From Pontibacillus chungwhensis BH030062 (GTDB lineage Bacteria > Bacillota > Bacilli > Bacillales > BH030062), in NCBI RefSeq assembly GCF_000770675.1, contig NZ_AVBG01000003.1, forward strand, positions 124,001-188,000: DNA of 64,000 nt, written 5' to 3'. Of the stretch, positions 40,392 to 49,399 are shown piece by piece (within the stretch, counting starts at the first letter, position 1; each line of letters opens with the position of its first letter). A program made the translations under genes and the position numbers. The notes below the pieces were generated by a model that was given only the letters and a program-made list of their open reading frames with translations, did not search any database and was not told where the DNA came from.

Positions 40392-43346
40392 TTAATCAGA
40401 TTGTTTAAATAAATTAGTTTCAACCATTTTCATGAACTTTCCTACTTGAATCGGCTTTGTTAAATAATCGTCAAACCCAGCTGCTAATCCCTTCTCAATG
40501 TCTCGAGGCATAGCGTTTGCACTAATGGCTATTACAGGAATTTCACGAGTTTCAACCATGTCCTCTAAACGCGAGAGAACGGTGAACCCATCTATGCCTG
40601 GTAAATTAAGATCAATTAATATAAGGTTAGGCTCATGAGCCTGGGCGAGATCAATTCCCATCTCACCTGTGGTAGATGAAATTAACTCAATTTGCTCGTA
40701 TGTTTCCAATATGCGCCTGACTAAATGTAAGTTTGCCGGGTTGTCTTCTATATACAGCACTTTTTTCTTCTCTGCAAACTGTATAGGAGCGCTATCTCGC
40801 TTATCGTACCATTGACCTGATAAGCTATCAGGTGTATCCACAAGCGGAAGTTCAATCCAAAAGGTACTACCTTTACCTGATTCACTTGTTAAAGATATTG
40901 AACCATTCATTAAGGACACTAGCTGCTTCGATAACGTTAATCCGATCCCAGTCCCTTCTACGATATCATTACTTGGAACGCGAGTGAACGGCTCGAAAAT
41001 ACTGTCCATTTCTTCCTCAACAATCCCAATGCCTGTATCTTTAACGGAGAACGAAACCTTATCATTTTGAACATGACAAGTGAATGTAATTTCTCCACCT
41101 TCACGATTATACTTTACTGCGTTAGACATTAAATTTAGAAGAACCTGTTTTAGTCTTGTTCGATCAGCAAACACAAATTGGTTATGACAAGCACGATCTT
41201 CTACGATGAGTTTAATATCACGCTTTTTAGCAAGTGGCTGCGTGATGCTAACAACTTCATTAATCACAGGTGAAACCTCGACTGGCTCAATGGAGATCGA
41301 CATCTTTCCTGACTCTACTCGAGCTAAATCTAAGATATCATTGATAATGGTTAACAAATGATTGCCTGCTTTTATAATTTCGTCAACACTCTCATCTTGA
41401 GTAGGGCTCAACTGATGATCACTGTCATATTGTAAAAGCTGAGCAAATCCTAATATCGCATTCATTGGCGTTCTCAATTCATGACTCATACTTGATAAGA
41501 AGTCCGATTTAGCTTGACTTGCACGCTCGGCTTCTTCTTTTGCATCCCGGAGAGATTTCTCCATTTCCTTTAATGAGGTTATATCTCGAGCTGTTAACAC
41601 AAAATGTTGAAATTCGCCAGACGAGTCAATAATCGGAGCAATCCTGCCCTGGAACCACCTAGTTCCTGTTAATGTCTCAATAACATATTCAATATTCTCT
41701 GCTGTTCCTGTTTCGTTTACGTACTCGATTGTTTCCATGAATAGATTAGCTTCTTCTTCAGAGAAAACTTTATCGATCGTTGTTTGCAGAAGTTCGTTTT
41801 TTGGCTTAGAGAGCTTTCCTTCATCGTTTGTCCATACGTTGAGATAGGTACCCTTTCGGTCCAACTGCATAATGACATCATCAATAGACATAACAAGCGC
41901 TCGAAGATCTCCTTCCTTAGAACGAATCTCATCTTGTGCTTCTTTTAAAGCTTTATTAGAAAGGCCTAAATTTTGCCCCATTTCAATTATGCTTTTAGAC
42001 GTTTCATCTAACTCGTCAATATCAAAGGCTCGCCTCCTCTGGAAATAGTTCCCTTCCCCTATTTCCTTAACCATTTGATTCATCTCTACAAGAGGCTTGG
42101 AGATGGTTTGACTAACTTTCCGAGAATTCCTATACAAAACGATGAAGAAAAAGATATAGAATAAAATTAAACCTACAATCATTAGCGCACCAATTTTCAC
42201 TAACTTTTCATTCATCGTGTAGACGTCTTTAAAGATAGCAGACTCATCTACAAAAATTAAAAAGCGCCAACCTGTCCCTTCGACGGTCGACCAAGCTGCA
42301 AATTTCTTCTCACCTTCCCATTCTAAAGTCTTCAACCCATTTTCCTGCCCAACTAAAACCGTTGCAAGAGGCTTTGCATAAGGATGTTTTAACATATTGA
42401 ATGTATTTGGCTTATAGATGTCTCCAGTATTTGAACCATCACGTTCCTGATCCTCAAGTGCTTCTAACTCTAATAATTCCTCCCCATCCTCAGATAAGGC
42501 TAAAATCTCAGCATCATCTTGTACAAGCACCCCCACTCCTTGCCAAGGAAGTTCGAGGTCTTCGATTTTATCTCCAATTGTACCGATGGATATATCTATT
42601 CCTACGACTCCCTCAAGTTGGTTCCCGCTGTACACAGGTGCAATTGAAGAGAAAATCCATCCATTCCCCGCAGGATCCCAGTAAGCAGGTGTCCATAATT
42701 GTTCTCGAGTCTGATTATGGTCTGCGTCAGCTCTATAATAAAAGCCAAATTTCGTAATATCGAGGTCTGATTCAAATTCAACTTCCATTCCATCTACAAA
42801 TGGATAAATAATATTAAGAGAATCCGAGGTATTAAAGTAAATGGAGGAAGCTAATGGCTGTGAGTTATAAATGTTCTCCATTAACTCTTGGCTCCTAAGT
42901 AACTGAGCCACCTTCTCACGCTCTTGCCCCTTCCTTGTACTATAAAAAATCGCAGCACCACCGTCCTGCTGATCATGATCAGTATACAGGACCCCTTCTT
43001 CCGTTTCCTTCAGCCTATTAAAATCTATTTGATCGTTATCGTCCAATGTGGTGGGTTGTTGAAAGGTTTCTTTAATTTCTTCTTGAAATAACTTCGTTGC
43101 ATTTGAAATGGGCCGAACTTGATTAGAGATAATCTCAGCTTCCCTTGAAGCAGTTTCTCTCATATCTTCTTCTGCCTCACTTTTTATCATGTCGGTCATT
43201 TCACTTTTTGACCATTCGCTTGCTACAAAGTAGATCCCAACAAACGCTAGTTCCACTACTAGCAAAGGGATCAAAGCTACTTTCAAAAAGTTTTGCCAGA
43301 CCCACCTTGTCAAAGGATAAGTCTTATGTTGCTTAAACTTCATCAC
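40392..43346 (-). CDS. Hybrid sensor histidine kinase (Cache-HAMP-PAS-HisKA-HATPase-REC)
   Basis: The 984-residue protein has a transmembrane helix at about 20-42, a long outer sensor resembling a double Cache domain (about 45-385), a second helix at about 385-410, HAMP, a PAS domain (about 475-600), HisKA with His622 in SSMSHELRTPMNAILGF, HATPase_c (NAVKYNREGG, DTGIGI, GTGIGLTLSK), and a receiver domain with Asp912 in LILIDLNLPG. Internal phosphotransfer is expected; no separate HPt protein is seen. A soluble extracellular ligand is probably sensed. Two adjacent ATG codons start the gene. Confidence 0.93.
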   Translation of the reverse strand: MMKFKQHKTYPLTRWVWQNFLKVALIPLLVVELAFVGIYFVASEWSKSEMTDMIKSEAEEDMRETASREAEIISNQVRPISNATKLFQEEIKETFQQPTTLDDNDQIDFNRLKETEEGVLYTDHDQQDGGAAIFYSTRKGQEREKVAQLLRSQELMENIYNSQPLASSIYFNTSDSLNIIYPFVDGMEVEFESDLDITKFGFYYRADADHNQTREQLWTPAYWDPAGNGWIFSSIAPVYSGNQLEGVVGIDISIGTIGDKIEDLELPWQGVGVLVQDDAEILALSEDGEELLELEALEDQERDGSNTGDIYKPNTFNMLKHPYAKPLATVLVGQENGLKTLEWEGEKKFAAWSTVEGTGWRFLIFVDESAIFKDVYTMNEKLVKIGALMIVGLILFYIFFFIVLYRNSRKVSQTISKPLVEMNQMVKEIGEGNYFQRRRAFDIDELDETSKSIIEMGQNLGLSNKALKEAQDEIRSKEGDLRALVMSIDDVIMQLDRKGTYLNVWTNDEGKLSKPKNELLQTTIDKVFSEEEANLFMETIEYVNETGTAENIEYVIETLTGTRWFQGRIAPIIDSSGEFQHFVLTARDITSLKEMEKSLRDAKEEAERASQAKSDFLSSMSHELRTPMNAILGFAQLLQYDSDHQLSPTQDESVDEIIKAGNHLLTIINDILDLARVESGKMSISIEPVEVSPVINEVVSITQPLAKKRDIKLIVEDRACHNQFVFADRTRLKQVLLNLMSNAVKYNREGGEITFTCHVQNDKVSFSVKDTGIGIVEEEMDSIFEPFTRVPSNDIVEGTGIGLTLSKQLVSLMNGSISLTSESGKGSTFWIELPLVDTPDSLSGQWYDKRDSAPIQFAEKKKVLYIEDNPANLHLVRRILETYEQIELISSTTGEMGIDLAQAHEPNLILIDLNLPGIDGFTVLSRLEDMVETREIPVIAISANAMPRDIEKGLAAGFDDYLTKPIQVGKFMKMVETNLFKQSD

Positions 43347-43561
43347 CTCAAACTCCTTATTCCATTTATGTAACTCAATGAATAAACTACTATAATGTAA
43401 TTTTTTATGTTATACAGTCTTTTCCTATTCTAAGGCCTTTTTACCTCGCGGACGACTTTTCTTCCTACCATTCAACCATACTTTTTATAGCTACAGGAAC
43501 AATTATTGACTTTTCAAGCAAAAAACAGTACTTCCCACTACATTATACTATGTAAAGACAC

Positions 43562-43598
43562 AAAAGAAGCCCTTCTGTTACAGAAGGGCTTCTTTTAA
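43562..43598 (-). terminator. Terminator of the YhdH-like gene
   Basis: Perfect 16-bp stem (43562-43577 with 43581-43596), loop TTA. A-run on one side and T-run on the other. Confidence 0.92.
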
Positions 43599-43600
43599 CG

Positions 43601-44584
43601 TTACATTTTCACAATTGTACGACCTTTTATTTTACTCTGTAATATATCAGTTAGCGTTTGAGGAAGTTCATCTAAAGTAATTTCATTCTCTATTTCGTTC
43701 ATCTGATCTGGTTTTAAGTCTGTTGCAAGACGATCCCACACTTGTTTACGCATATCCATCGGACAATAAACAGAATCAATTCCTAATAGATCAACGCCTC
43801 GCAGAATGAATGGCATAACGGTTGTAGGAACCTCCACACCTGCTGTTAATCCACTTACTGCTACAGAACCACCGTATTGAATGGAAGCTAACACACTTGC
43901 TAATGGTTTGCCTCCAACTGGGTCTATGGCTGCTGCCCATTTTTGCGATTGGAGAGGGCGCACTTTTTCAGGTGTTACCTCTTCACGAGATATAATATCT
44001 GTAGCTCCAATTGAACGTAAATAGTCATGCTCAGATTCTTTACCTGTAGAGGCAACCACATGGTACCCTTTTTTTGAAAGCATAGCCACAGCCATACTAC
44101 CTACACCACCAGTAGCTCCACTAACAAGTACAGGACCATCTGCAGGAGTTAATCCATTTTGTTCTAAACGGTGAACAGATAATGCTGCTGTGAACCCGGC
44201 TGTACCAAATGTCATGGCTTCACGAAGAGTTAGACCTTCCGGTAAAGGTACAACCCAAGCACCGGGAACACGCGCGTATTCACTAAAACCACCATCATGA
44301 GAAACACCTAGACCATAACTTGTTACGATTACCTCATCCCCTTCTTGATAGCGTTCGTCATTAGAAGACGTAACTGTACCTGCAAGGTCAATTCCAGGGA
44401 CGATTGGATAATCTTGTACCACTTTCGCTTTAGGATTTGTAGCTAATCCATCTTTATAGTTTACACTCGAATAGGCTACCTGAATGGTCACATCACCTTC
44501 TGGAAGCTCTGATTCTTGTCGTTCTATTACATTCATTGTAACTTGATCTTGTTCTTTCGTAGCTAATAAAGCGCGGAATGTCAT
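43601..44584 (-). CDS. Quinone-oxidoreductase-like reductase, YhdH/AcuI family
   Basis: The 327-residue medium-chain reductase lacks zinc ligands and has the YhdH/AcuI marks: SSVNYKDGLATNPKAKVVQDYPIVPGIDLAGTV (residues 38-70), SYGLGVSHDGGFSEYARVP, GTAGFTAALSV and the nucleotide-binding VSGATGGVGSMAVAMLSKKGYHVVASTGK. AcuI enzymes reduce acryloyl-CoA; other members act on quinones or enones with NADPH. It is divergent from a TetR regulator that shares its promoter region. Confidence 0.9.
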   Translation of the reverse strand: MTFRALLATKEQDQVTMNVIERQESELPEGDVTIQVAYSSVNYKDGLATNPKAKVVQDYPIVPGIDLAGTVTSSNDERYQEGDEVIVTSYGLGVSHDGGFSEYARVPGAWVVPLPEGLTLREAMTFGTAGFTAALSVHRLEQNGLTPADGPVLVSGATGGVGSMAVAMLSKKGYHVVASTGKESEHDYLRSIGATDIISREEVTPEKVRPLQSQKWAAAIDPVGGKPLASVLASIQYGGSVAVSGLTAGVEVPTTVMPFILRGVDLLGIDSVYCPMDMRKQVWDRLATDLKPDQMNEIENEITLDELPQTLTDILQSKIKGRTIVKM

Positions 44585-44640
44585 ATTCTAATTCCTCCTC
44601 TTTATGGTGTAGTCTTAACTTTGGTTCTTTTTTTATTCTG

Positions 44641-44697
44641 ACTGGTCAAATTAAAAATGTCAATTAATTTGTCCCACCGGTATAATTTTTATACAAT
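44641..44697. promoter_or_regulatory. Shared promoter/operator region of the YhdH-like and TetR genes
   Basis: Imperfect dyad ACTGGTCAAATTA (44641-44653) with TAATTTGTCCCACCGGT (44665-44681). A plus-strand promoter TTGTCC (44670-44675), 16 nt, TACAAT (44692-44697) overlaps it, fitting TetR autorepression. Confidence 0.5.
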
Positions 44698-44727
44698 AGA
44701 GATACTATAGACAATTCGGAGGCTGAC

Positions 44728-45315
44728 ATGAAGAAAAGAGAGCAACAACGAAAAGAACAATTACTTCAAGCAACTTTTGAAGCAATAGCAGATAAAGGGT
44801 ATAGTTCAGTTACACTTCAGGACATCTCGAATTATGCCGGCGTAAGCAAAGGCGTAACCAATTACTATTTTAAAAATAAGGAGGATGTTTTTGCTCACCT
44901 GTTAGAATGGCTTACCAATAAAATATATCAAAAAGAAGCAAATGCGGTACAAGCTGCTGACACAGCTGATGATATGTTATCTGCCTATGTGAACGCTGTA
45001 TTCGTTGGCCCGAGGGAGAATGACCGGTTTTACAAAGTATATCTGGATTTTCTCTCTTACGTTCCTAAGACCCCCCGATTCCAAGAAATCAATCAACGTT
45101 TTTATAACAATTGTTTTGCTATTGGGCAATCTATTATTTCTAAAGGGAAAAGTGAAGGAAAGTTTCTTAATGTAGACACTGAAAAGGGACCTAAAGCGAT
45201 CAGGAGCCTAATTGATGGGTGTATTATACAATGGGTAATGAGCGGAGATCATAGTCTGCATAAGATGTACAAAGACTTGTGCTATGAGTCCATTACAAAT
45301 ATGCTTAAAGATTAG
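44728..45315 (+). CDS. TetR family transcriptional regulator
   Basis: The 195-residue protein has a TetR DNA-binding domain (residues 8-54: QLLQATFEAIADKGYSSVTLQDISNYAGVSKGVTNYYFKNKEDVFAHLL) followed by a helical ligand domain. The VSKGVTNYYF recognition helix is like BetI-type regulators. It is divergent from the YhdH-like reductase gene and probably controls it. A CGGAGG site lies before the ATG. Confidence 0.88.
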   Translation: MKKREQQRKEQLLQATFEAIADKGYSSVTLQDISNYAGVSKGVTNYYFKNKEDVFAHLLEWLTNKIYQKEANAVQAADTADDMLSAYVNAVFVGPRENDRFYKVYLDFLSYVPKTPRFQEINQRFYNNCFAIGQSIISKGKSEGKFLNVDTEKGPKAIRSLIDGCIIQWVMSGDHSLHKMYKDLCYESITNMLKD

Positions 45316-45322
45316 TCAATAG

Positions 45323-45351
45323 AAGAGACCTCCTTATCGGAAGTCTCTTTT
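45323..45351. terminator. Terminator between convergent tetR and MetOD1 genes
   Basis: Stem AAGAGAC/GTCTCTT (45323-45329 with 45343-45349) with further pairing inside, then TTTT. It overlaps the stop of the minus-strand gene. Confidence 0.7.
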
Positions 45352-45990
45352 GCTCTTTCTTTCTTGCATGCGAATTTGCGAACGAAGATCTTCTATTTCT
45401 GAAACGAGGTCTGTAATCATCTCGTCACTCTTACGTAACTCTTCTCCTAACATTTTGATCGTTTCCTCTTCCCACTGGAATGGATCTCCATTTTCCGGAG
45501 TGACGGGTAAATTATGGTACTCTTCTCCTTCGCTCTCTTCATTCTGGTTCAAGTGAATTACGACCCGGCAGTGATCGTCTCCAACAGCAATCCGTTTATC
45601 GAGCTTGACTTTTGAGTACCCAAAATGCCTTGAAGCGATTCCGCCCATCACACTAGATGTCATCTGACACAAGTGAGGAGCATCTTTCACCATATTCCCA
45701 AATGGACATTGAGTTCCTTTAACAACAATTCGTTCAGGCGTAACCTCTTCTATTTCAAAATGCCCTCCGATATCATTCTTAATGGCAAGGATTACATTGA
45801 CATATTGATCGACAGACCGTGTAGATTTAGCATCTACATAATGTCCTTCCATCCATTCTCCAGTCCGTATTCCTAGTTGTTTTATATATTCTTCGGCACG
45901 ATCACCTATCGCTTTTTCATGTAATGTTGCGTACTGAGTAAGAAGTTTAGAGAGAAATGTTTGCGCCGTTAGTGTTTGGTTTTGACTCAT
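45334..45990 (-). CDS. Methanogen-output-domain-1-like protein with C-terminal coiled coil
   Basis: The 218-residue protein has a small-molecule or metal-binding type domain with TQCPFGNMVKDAPHLCQMTSSVMGGIASRHFGYSKVKLDKRIAVGDDHCRVVIHL (about residues 92-146; three cysteines), as in MetOD1 domains, followed by an acidic linker and a coiled coil (about 175-215: MLGEELRKSDEMITDLVSEIEDLRSQIRMQERK). It is probably a cytoplasmic sensor or signalling protein that dimerises by the coiled coil. AAAGGGGG precedes the start. Partner unknown. Confidence 0.72.
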   Translation of the reverse strand: MSQNQTLTAQTFLSKLLTQYATLHEKAIGDRAEEYIKQLGIRTGEWMEGHYVDAKSTRSVDQYVNVILAIKNDIGGHFEIEEVTPERIVVKGTQCPFGNMVKDAPHLCQMTSSVMGGIASRHFGYSKVKLDKRIAVGDDHCRVVIHLNQNEESEGEEYHNLPVTPENGDPFQWEEETIKMLGEELRKSDEMITDLVSEIEDLRSQIRMQERKSKRDFR

Positions 45991-46220
45991 TTGTTTATTT
46001 CCCCCTTTAAGATATATTCCACATACATCTTTACCCTGTTTATGGACTTATGAACCTTTTTCTATGAATTATTTATAAGCTTTTCTCTAAATATATTTCT
46101 TTAAATATATTTTCACCTAATAATAGATAAGATTCCTCTTATTTCCTATGCTCGTAACTGAAGTCCTTTCAAGGCTAGTTCTTCCTCAATCAAACCGCTT
46201 TCAAACTCTATATTTAAACA
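45991..46220. other. Intergenic stretch, promoter region of the MetOD1-like gene
   Basis: AT-rich, with a near-direct repeat TAAATATATTT (twice, 46086-46112). No gene or known RNA was seen. Confidence 0.4.
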
Positions 46221-46257
46221 AAAAACGTGTCGCAGGTGAATTCTCCTCTGCGACACG
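46219..46257 (-). terminator. Terminator of thiT
   Basis: 10-bp stem CGTGTCGCAG/CTGCGACACG (46226-46235 with 46248-46257), followed on the minus strand by a T-run. Confidence 0.88.
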
Positions 46258-46286
46258 CAATTAATTAACAATTATATTAATAATGT

Positions 46287-46877
46287 TTAGGCTGATTTAA
46301 TAGATTGAGATCCTCCGAAATGGAGTAACTTTGACTGTTTGTATAAGATGATATTCAATATTACAGCACTGATAATGAAAGATGGGAGCATATAGCCGAT
46401 GTTATAGGTCAATGAATAAACCCAAACAGGTGTACCTTCTGGTGCAAATGAAGAGAAGAATACAATGCCACCTACAAAGTGACTCATGAAGCGAAGGCCA
46501 CTACCAATAAGCGTACCCAAAATGATATAAATCGCAAAAGACTTTGCATGCCCTTCACGGACAGCTTTTAAAGCTGGTTTTGAGAAGATCCCGGCCACTC
46601 CGACTACAGCATATGCAAGAGGATAGTCCATGACATACTGCACAGGATGAACGATAAATGGATTAATCAGGGAGTTAAATACACCTACTAAGAGACCTGT
46701 CGTTAAGCCTCCTTTTAACCCCCAACGATAAGCCATAAAGAAAATCGGTACCATAGCAAAAGCGACGGATCCCCCTTGTACCCATAACGGTATCGTTAAA
46801 AAGGGTAGACTAAGCACCGCACCTAATGAAGCAAACATGGCAACTTCAACTAAAAAAAGAATTGGACTACGTTTCAT
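46287..46877 (-). CDS. thiT: Energy-coupling thiamine transporter substrate-binding subunit ThiT
   Basis: The 196-residue, six-helix protein matches ThiT: ILFLVEVAMFASLGAVLSLP, then PLWVQGGSVAFAMVPIFFMAYRWGLKGGLTTGLLVGVFNSLINPFIVHPVQYVMDYPLAYAVVGVAG, and GSGLRFMSHFVGGIVFFSSFAP. It binds thiamine and works with the shared ECF ATPases and EcfT, encoded elsewhere. GGAGG precedes the ATG at 46877; the frame is open further upstream but that part is the riboswitch. A TPP riboswitch and terminator control it. Confidence 0.95.
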   Translation of the reverse strand: MKRSPILFLVEVAMFASLGAVLSLPFLTIPLWVQGGSVAFAMVPIFFMAYRWGLKGGLTTGLLVGVFNSLINPFIVHPVQYVMDYPLAYAVVGVAGIFSKPALKAVREGHAKSFAIYIILGTLIGSGLRFMSHFVGGIVFFSSFAPEGTPVWVYSLTYNIGYMLPSFIISAVILNIILYKQSKLLHFGGSQSIKSA

Positions 46878-46910
46878 CTTTACTCTCCTCCTAAAGATAA
46901 ATTTACACAC

Positions 46911-46962
46911 AAAAAAAGCAATGCAAGGGAGAGCTTTAAGATGGATAGTCCATTTGCATTGC
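46911..46962 (-). terminator. TPP riboswitch expression platform (intrinsic terminator)
   Basis: Stem GCAATGCAA/TTGCATTGC (46954-46962 with 46918-46926), followed on the minus strand by seven T, between the TPP aptamer and thiT. Termination when TPP is bound is expected. Confidence 0.85.
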
Positions 46963-46977
46963 GCCATCAATAAAGCC

Positions 46978-47066
46978 ACATCCCTACGCTAGCACTAACT
47001 AACAGGTTCAGAGGGTCAGAACAAATTGTTCAATCTCAGCCATAAGGCTCCCCTTGTGGTCTTCTT
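46978..47066 (-). promoter_or_regulatory. TPP (THI element) riboswitch aptamer
   Basis: On the minus strand: AAGGGGAGCCTT, GGCTGAGAT, GACCCTCTGAACCTGTT, then TAGTGCTAGCGTAGGGA, in the order and spacing of the THI box. It precedes thiT. Confidence 0.95.
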
Positions 47067-47090
47067 ACTTATGCTTTTTTCGTTACTCTT

Positions 47091-47119
47091 ATTATAGGTG
47101 AATAAATCTTGGGACTCAA
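47091..47119 (-). promoter_or_regulatory. Sigma-A promoter of thiT
   Basis: -35 TTGAGT (47114-47119), 17-nt spacer, -10 TATAAT (47091-47096) on the minus strand, just upstream of the riboswitch. Confidence 0.75.
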
Positions 47120-47443
47120 GTCATCTATATATAAACTTCTATCATTTTATCCAATATTTTCTTTTTGAATGTGATATACTAATAAATGGACAGCTTGTCA
47201 CTTAGCTATTACTTATTCACTTTTCTCAAACTGATCGTACAAACATCCGTTCTATCCCCCTTTTTCTCTTCTACTTGCGAAAAACCCCCTATATCTACTT
47301 ATAACCATGTGCCTTTTCACCTAATTTTCGAGAACACTTCTTATTTCCCTCGCATCCTCTTGATCTATCACACTCGCATGTCTCAAAGATTTTCACCCCA
47401 CCTTCGTATTACAATAGAATCAACTACTTAAGGAGGGATTCTA
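47120..47443. other. Upstream region of the subtilisin gene
   Basis: About 320 bp with no convincing gene; the 81-codon open frame at 47186 lacks a ribosome binding site and family resemblance. It presumably holds the protease promoter, which I could not place. Confidence 0.45.
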
Positions 47444-48595
47444 TTGAAACGTTTTTTAATCGCTATACTTAGTTTCACGTTCATCTTATCTTTATCTATT
47501 GGACCGATCGCAACTTCGGCGCAACCATCAGAGAAACCTCTAGATTACTTAATAGGTTTTAAGACAGGAGTAGATAACCAAGAAGTATCTGATATCAAAC
47601 AATTAGGTGGAAAAGTTAAGCACCAATTCAAGTACATGAATGTCGTGCAAGCCAAGCTTCCTCAAAAAGCTGTAGAAGCTCTTCAAAAGAATCCAAACGT
47701 TGCATACATTGAAGAAGATGCAAGTGTACAAGCATACGGCCAAACAACTCCATGGGGCATCCCAGCGATTAACGCTGATGATGTTCAAGCAAGCGGCAAT
47801 TCTGGTAACGGTATTAAAGTAGCAGTTTTAGACAGCGGAATCAGCGCTAGTCACGAAGATTTACAGGTGGCAGGTGGTGCGAGTTTCGTAGATGGTGAGC
47901 CTGACCCATTCAATGATGAAAATGGTCATGGTACCCATGTAGCTGGAACAATTGCTGGCGTTAATAATACTCTTGGAGTACTAGGTGTAGCTCCAGCAGC
48001 TGATCTTTACGCTGTTAAAGTATTAAGCAGTAGCGGTAGCGGTTCTTACAGCGGTATCGCAAAAGGTGTAGAATGGGCAATTGACAATAATATCGATGTT
48101 GTCAATATGAGTTTAGGCGGAAGCCGCGGCTCGACTACATTACAACAAGCAATGGATAACGCTTACCAGCAAGGTGTTTTGTTAATTGCTGCAGCTGGTA
48201 ACGAAGGATCTAAAGGCAAAAAGAACACAATTGGCTACCCTGCCAAATATACATCAGTTGTTGCTGTTGGTGCTGTAGATGAAAGCCTAAACCGTGCTTC
48301 ATTCTCATCAGTTGGAGAGGAATTAGAAGTTATGGCACCAGGTGCTGATATCCTTAGCACACTTCCAGGTAACACATACGGCTCTTATAACGGAACGTCT
48401 ATGGCGTCTCCTCACGTAGCCGGAGCTGCAGCACTCATCTTAGCTGAGGATAGTTCTCTTACGAATCAAGAAGTGCGTAGCCTATTAAATAGCACGACAA
48501 CGCCTCTAGGCGATGCTTTCTACTACGGTAATGGTTTAATTAACGTACAGGAAGCAATCAACACAGCTACTACTACTTTTGCAGTAGCACAATAA
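47444..48595 (+). CDS. Secreted subtilisin-family serine protease (S8)
   Basis: The 383-residue precursor has a signal peptide (1-26, ending TSA), an I9-type propeptide (about 30-95: [40 protein letters not shown]) and a catalytic domain with Asp130 (VAVLDSG), His162 ([10 protein letters not shown]), Asn253 (AAGNEG) and Ser319 ([12 protein letters not shown]). Maturation probably occurs near residue 97. It lacks cysteines in the mature part, as in subtilisin Carlsberg/BPN'. It starts with TTG, 7 nt after AGGAGGG. An extracellular nutrient-scavenging protease; possible control by the NprR-like regulator 3 kb away is inference. Confidence 0.95.
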   Translation: MKRFLIAILSFTFILSLSIGPIATSAQPSEKPLDYLIGFKTGVDNQEVSDIKQLGGKVKHQFKYMNVVQAKLPQKAVEALQKNPNVAYIEEDASVQAYGQTTPWGIPAINADDVQASGNSGNGIKVAVLDSGISASHEDLQVAGGASFVDGEPDPFNDENGHGTHVAGTIAGVNNTLGVLGVAPAADLYAVKVLSSSGSGSYSGIAKGVEWAIDNNIDVVNMSLGGSRGSTTLQQAMDNAYQQGVLLIAAAGNEGSKGKKNTIGYPAKYTSVVAVGAVDESLNRASFSSVGEELEVMAPGADILSTLPGNTYGSYNGTSMASPHVAGAAALILAEDSSLTNQEVRSLLNSTTTPLGDAFYYGNGLINVQEAINTATTTFAVAQ

Positions 48596-48612
48596 ATGAA
48601 CCTTCCCCTTCG

Positions 48613-48642
48613 TTCCCCGGGTCCTTCCCGGGGAATTTTTTT
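48613..48642 (+). terminator. Terminator of the subtilisin gene
   Basis: 9-bp GC-rich stem TTCCCCGGG/CCCGGGGAA (48613-48621 with 48627-48635), then seven T. Confidence 0.93.
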
Positions 48643-48646
48643 GTCT

Positions 48647-49290
48647 TTAAGGTTTAATGTTGTTATATTTTCAAGGTTAGAGCAGGATTGTTGAAGACTT
48701 GAAAATGAGAGAATGTTTCCGTTAGCTTTAATTGAGACTAAGGCGGTTGGGGAAATCACTCGCTTTCCGCGGCGAGCTTGGGGAGCCTCCTCAGTCGCAT
48801 TCGCTCCCTCCGGGGTCTCCCCTAGATTGAAAAGTGCAGGCGTGGTGCCTAGGACCGTACGGATAAGACAGCTTTTTGGAAAAGGCGATTAGCCTTTGGA
48901 AAAAAGATGACTTATCACGCTAGGTCCTCCACGCTGGAACTAGACTGGCTCCTACTGCCGCAGGAGTCTCGCAATTTCCCCAACCGCCTTTGCCATATAT
49001 GGTGTAACGGAAACATGCCATATGGGGAAACCTCCCAACTCTCACCACTCTTAAGATGTGGGGCCGTTCGGAAAACTATAGCAGGGGTTTCTGGGGAACG
49101 GGGAGACTCCTGCGGGAGAAAGAGGTCGACGAGACCCCGCAGGGTGGGTTTCCCGAGGAGGCTCGACAGCTCGCCCGCGGAAAGCGAGTCGTTCCCTAGA
49201 CACCCCAACCACTCGACAAGCGTAACGGACCTATCTACACAAAAGTGTCTCAGCTCAGAGTCTTCCACATAAGGTGTGCTTATATGGAAG
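48647..49290. repeat. Large structured repeat element, copy B
   Basis: Inverted ends GAAGACT (48693-48699) and AGTCTTC (49259-49265), homologous outside to TTAAGGTTTAATGTTGTTA on the left. Outer stem AAGGCGGTTGGGGA/TCCCCAACCGCCTT. Inner hairpin AGGCGTGG..AGGACC..GATAAG with CTTATC..GGTCCT..CCACGC and the same apical GGCGATTAGCC as copy A. The right half (49100-49195) is the CTCCTGCGGGAG..GCCCGCGGAAAGCGAG repeat. Stems are kept although bases differ from copy A. It sits directly after the subtilisin terminator and carries no transposase. Confidence 0.85.
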
Positions 49291-49399
49291 ACTTTATAAA
49301 GCATATACCTTTACAAAGATCCTTGATAAGCCTATGATGTTCCTTGGTGTTTAACATCAAGATTCCATCAGGAAACGAAACACCATAGGAGGACTTATT

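Noticed and set aside
47186-47431. 81-codon open frame upstream of the subtilisin gene
   Set aside because: No ribosome binding site, no family resemblance; it overlaps the expected protease promoter and ribosome binding site.
48907-49304. Overlapping open frames on both strands in repeat copy B
   Set aside because: They come from the palindromic element; no ribosome binding site and no shared protein with copy A.
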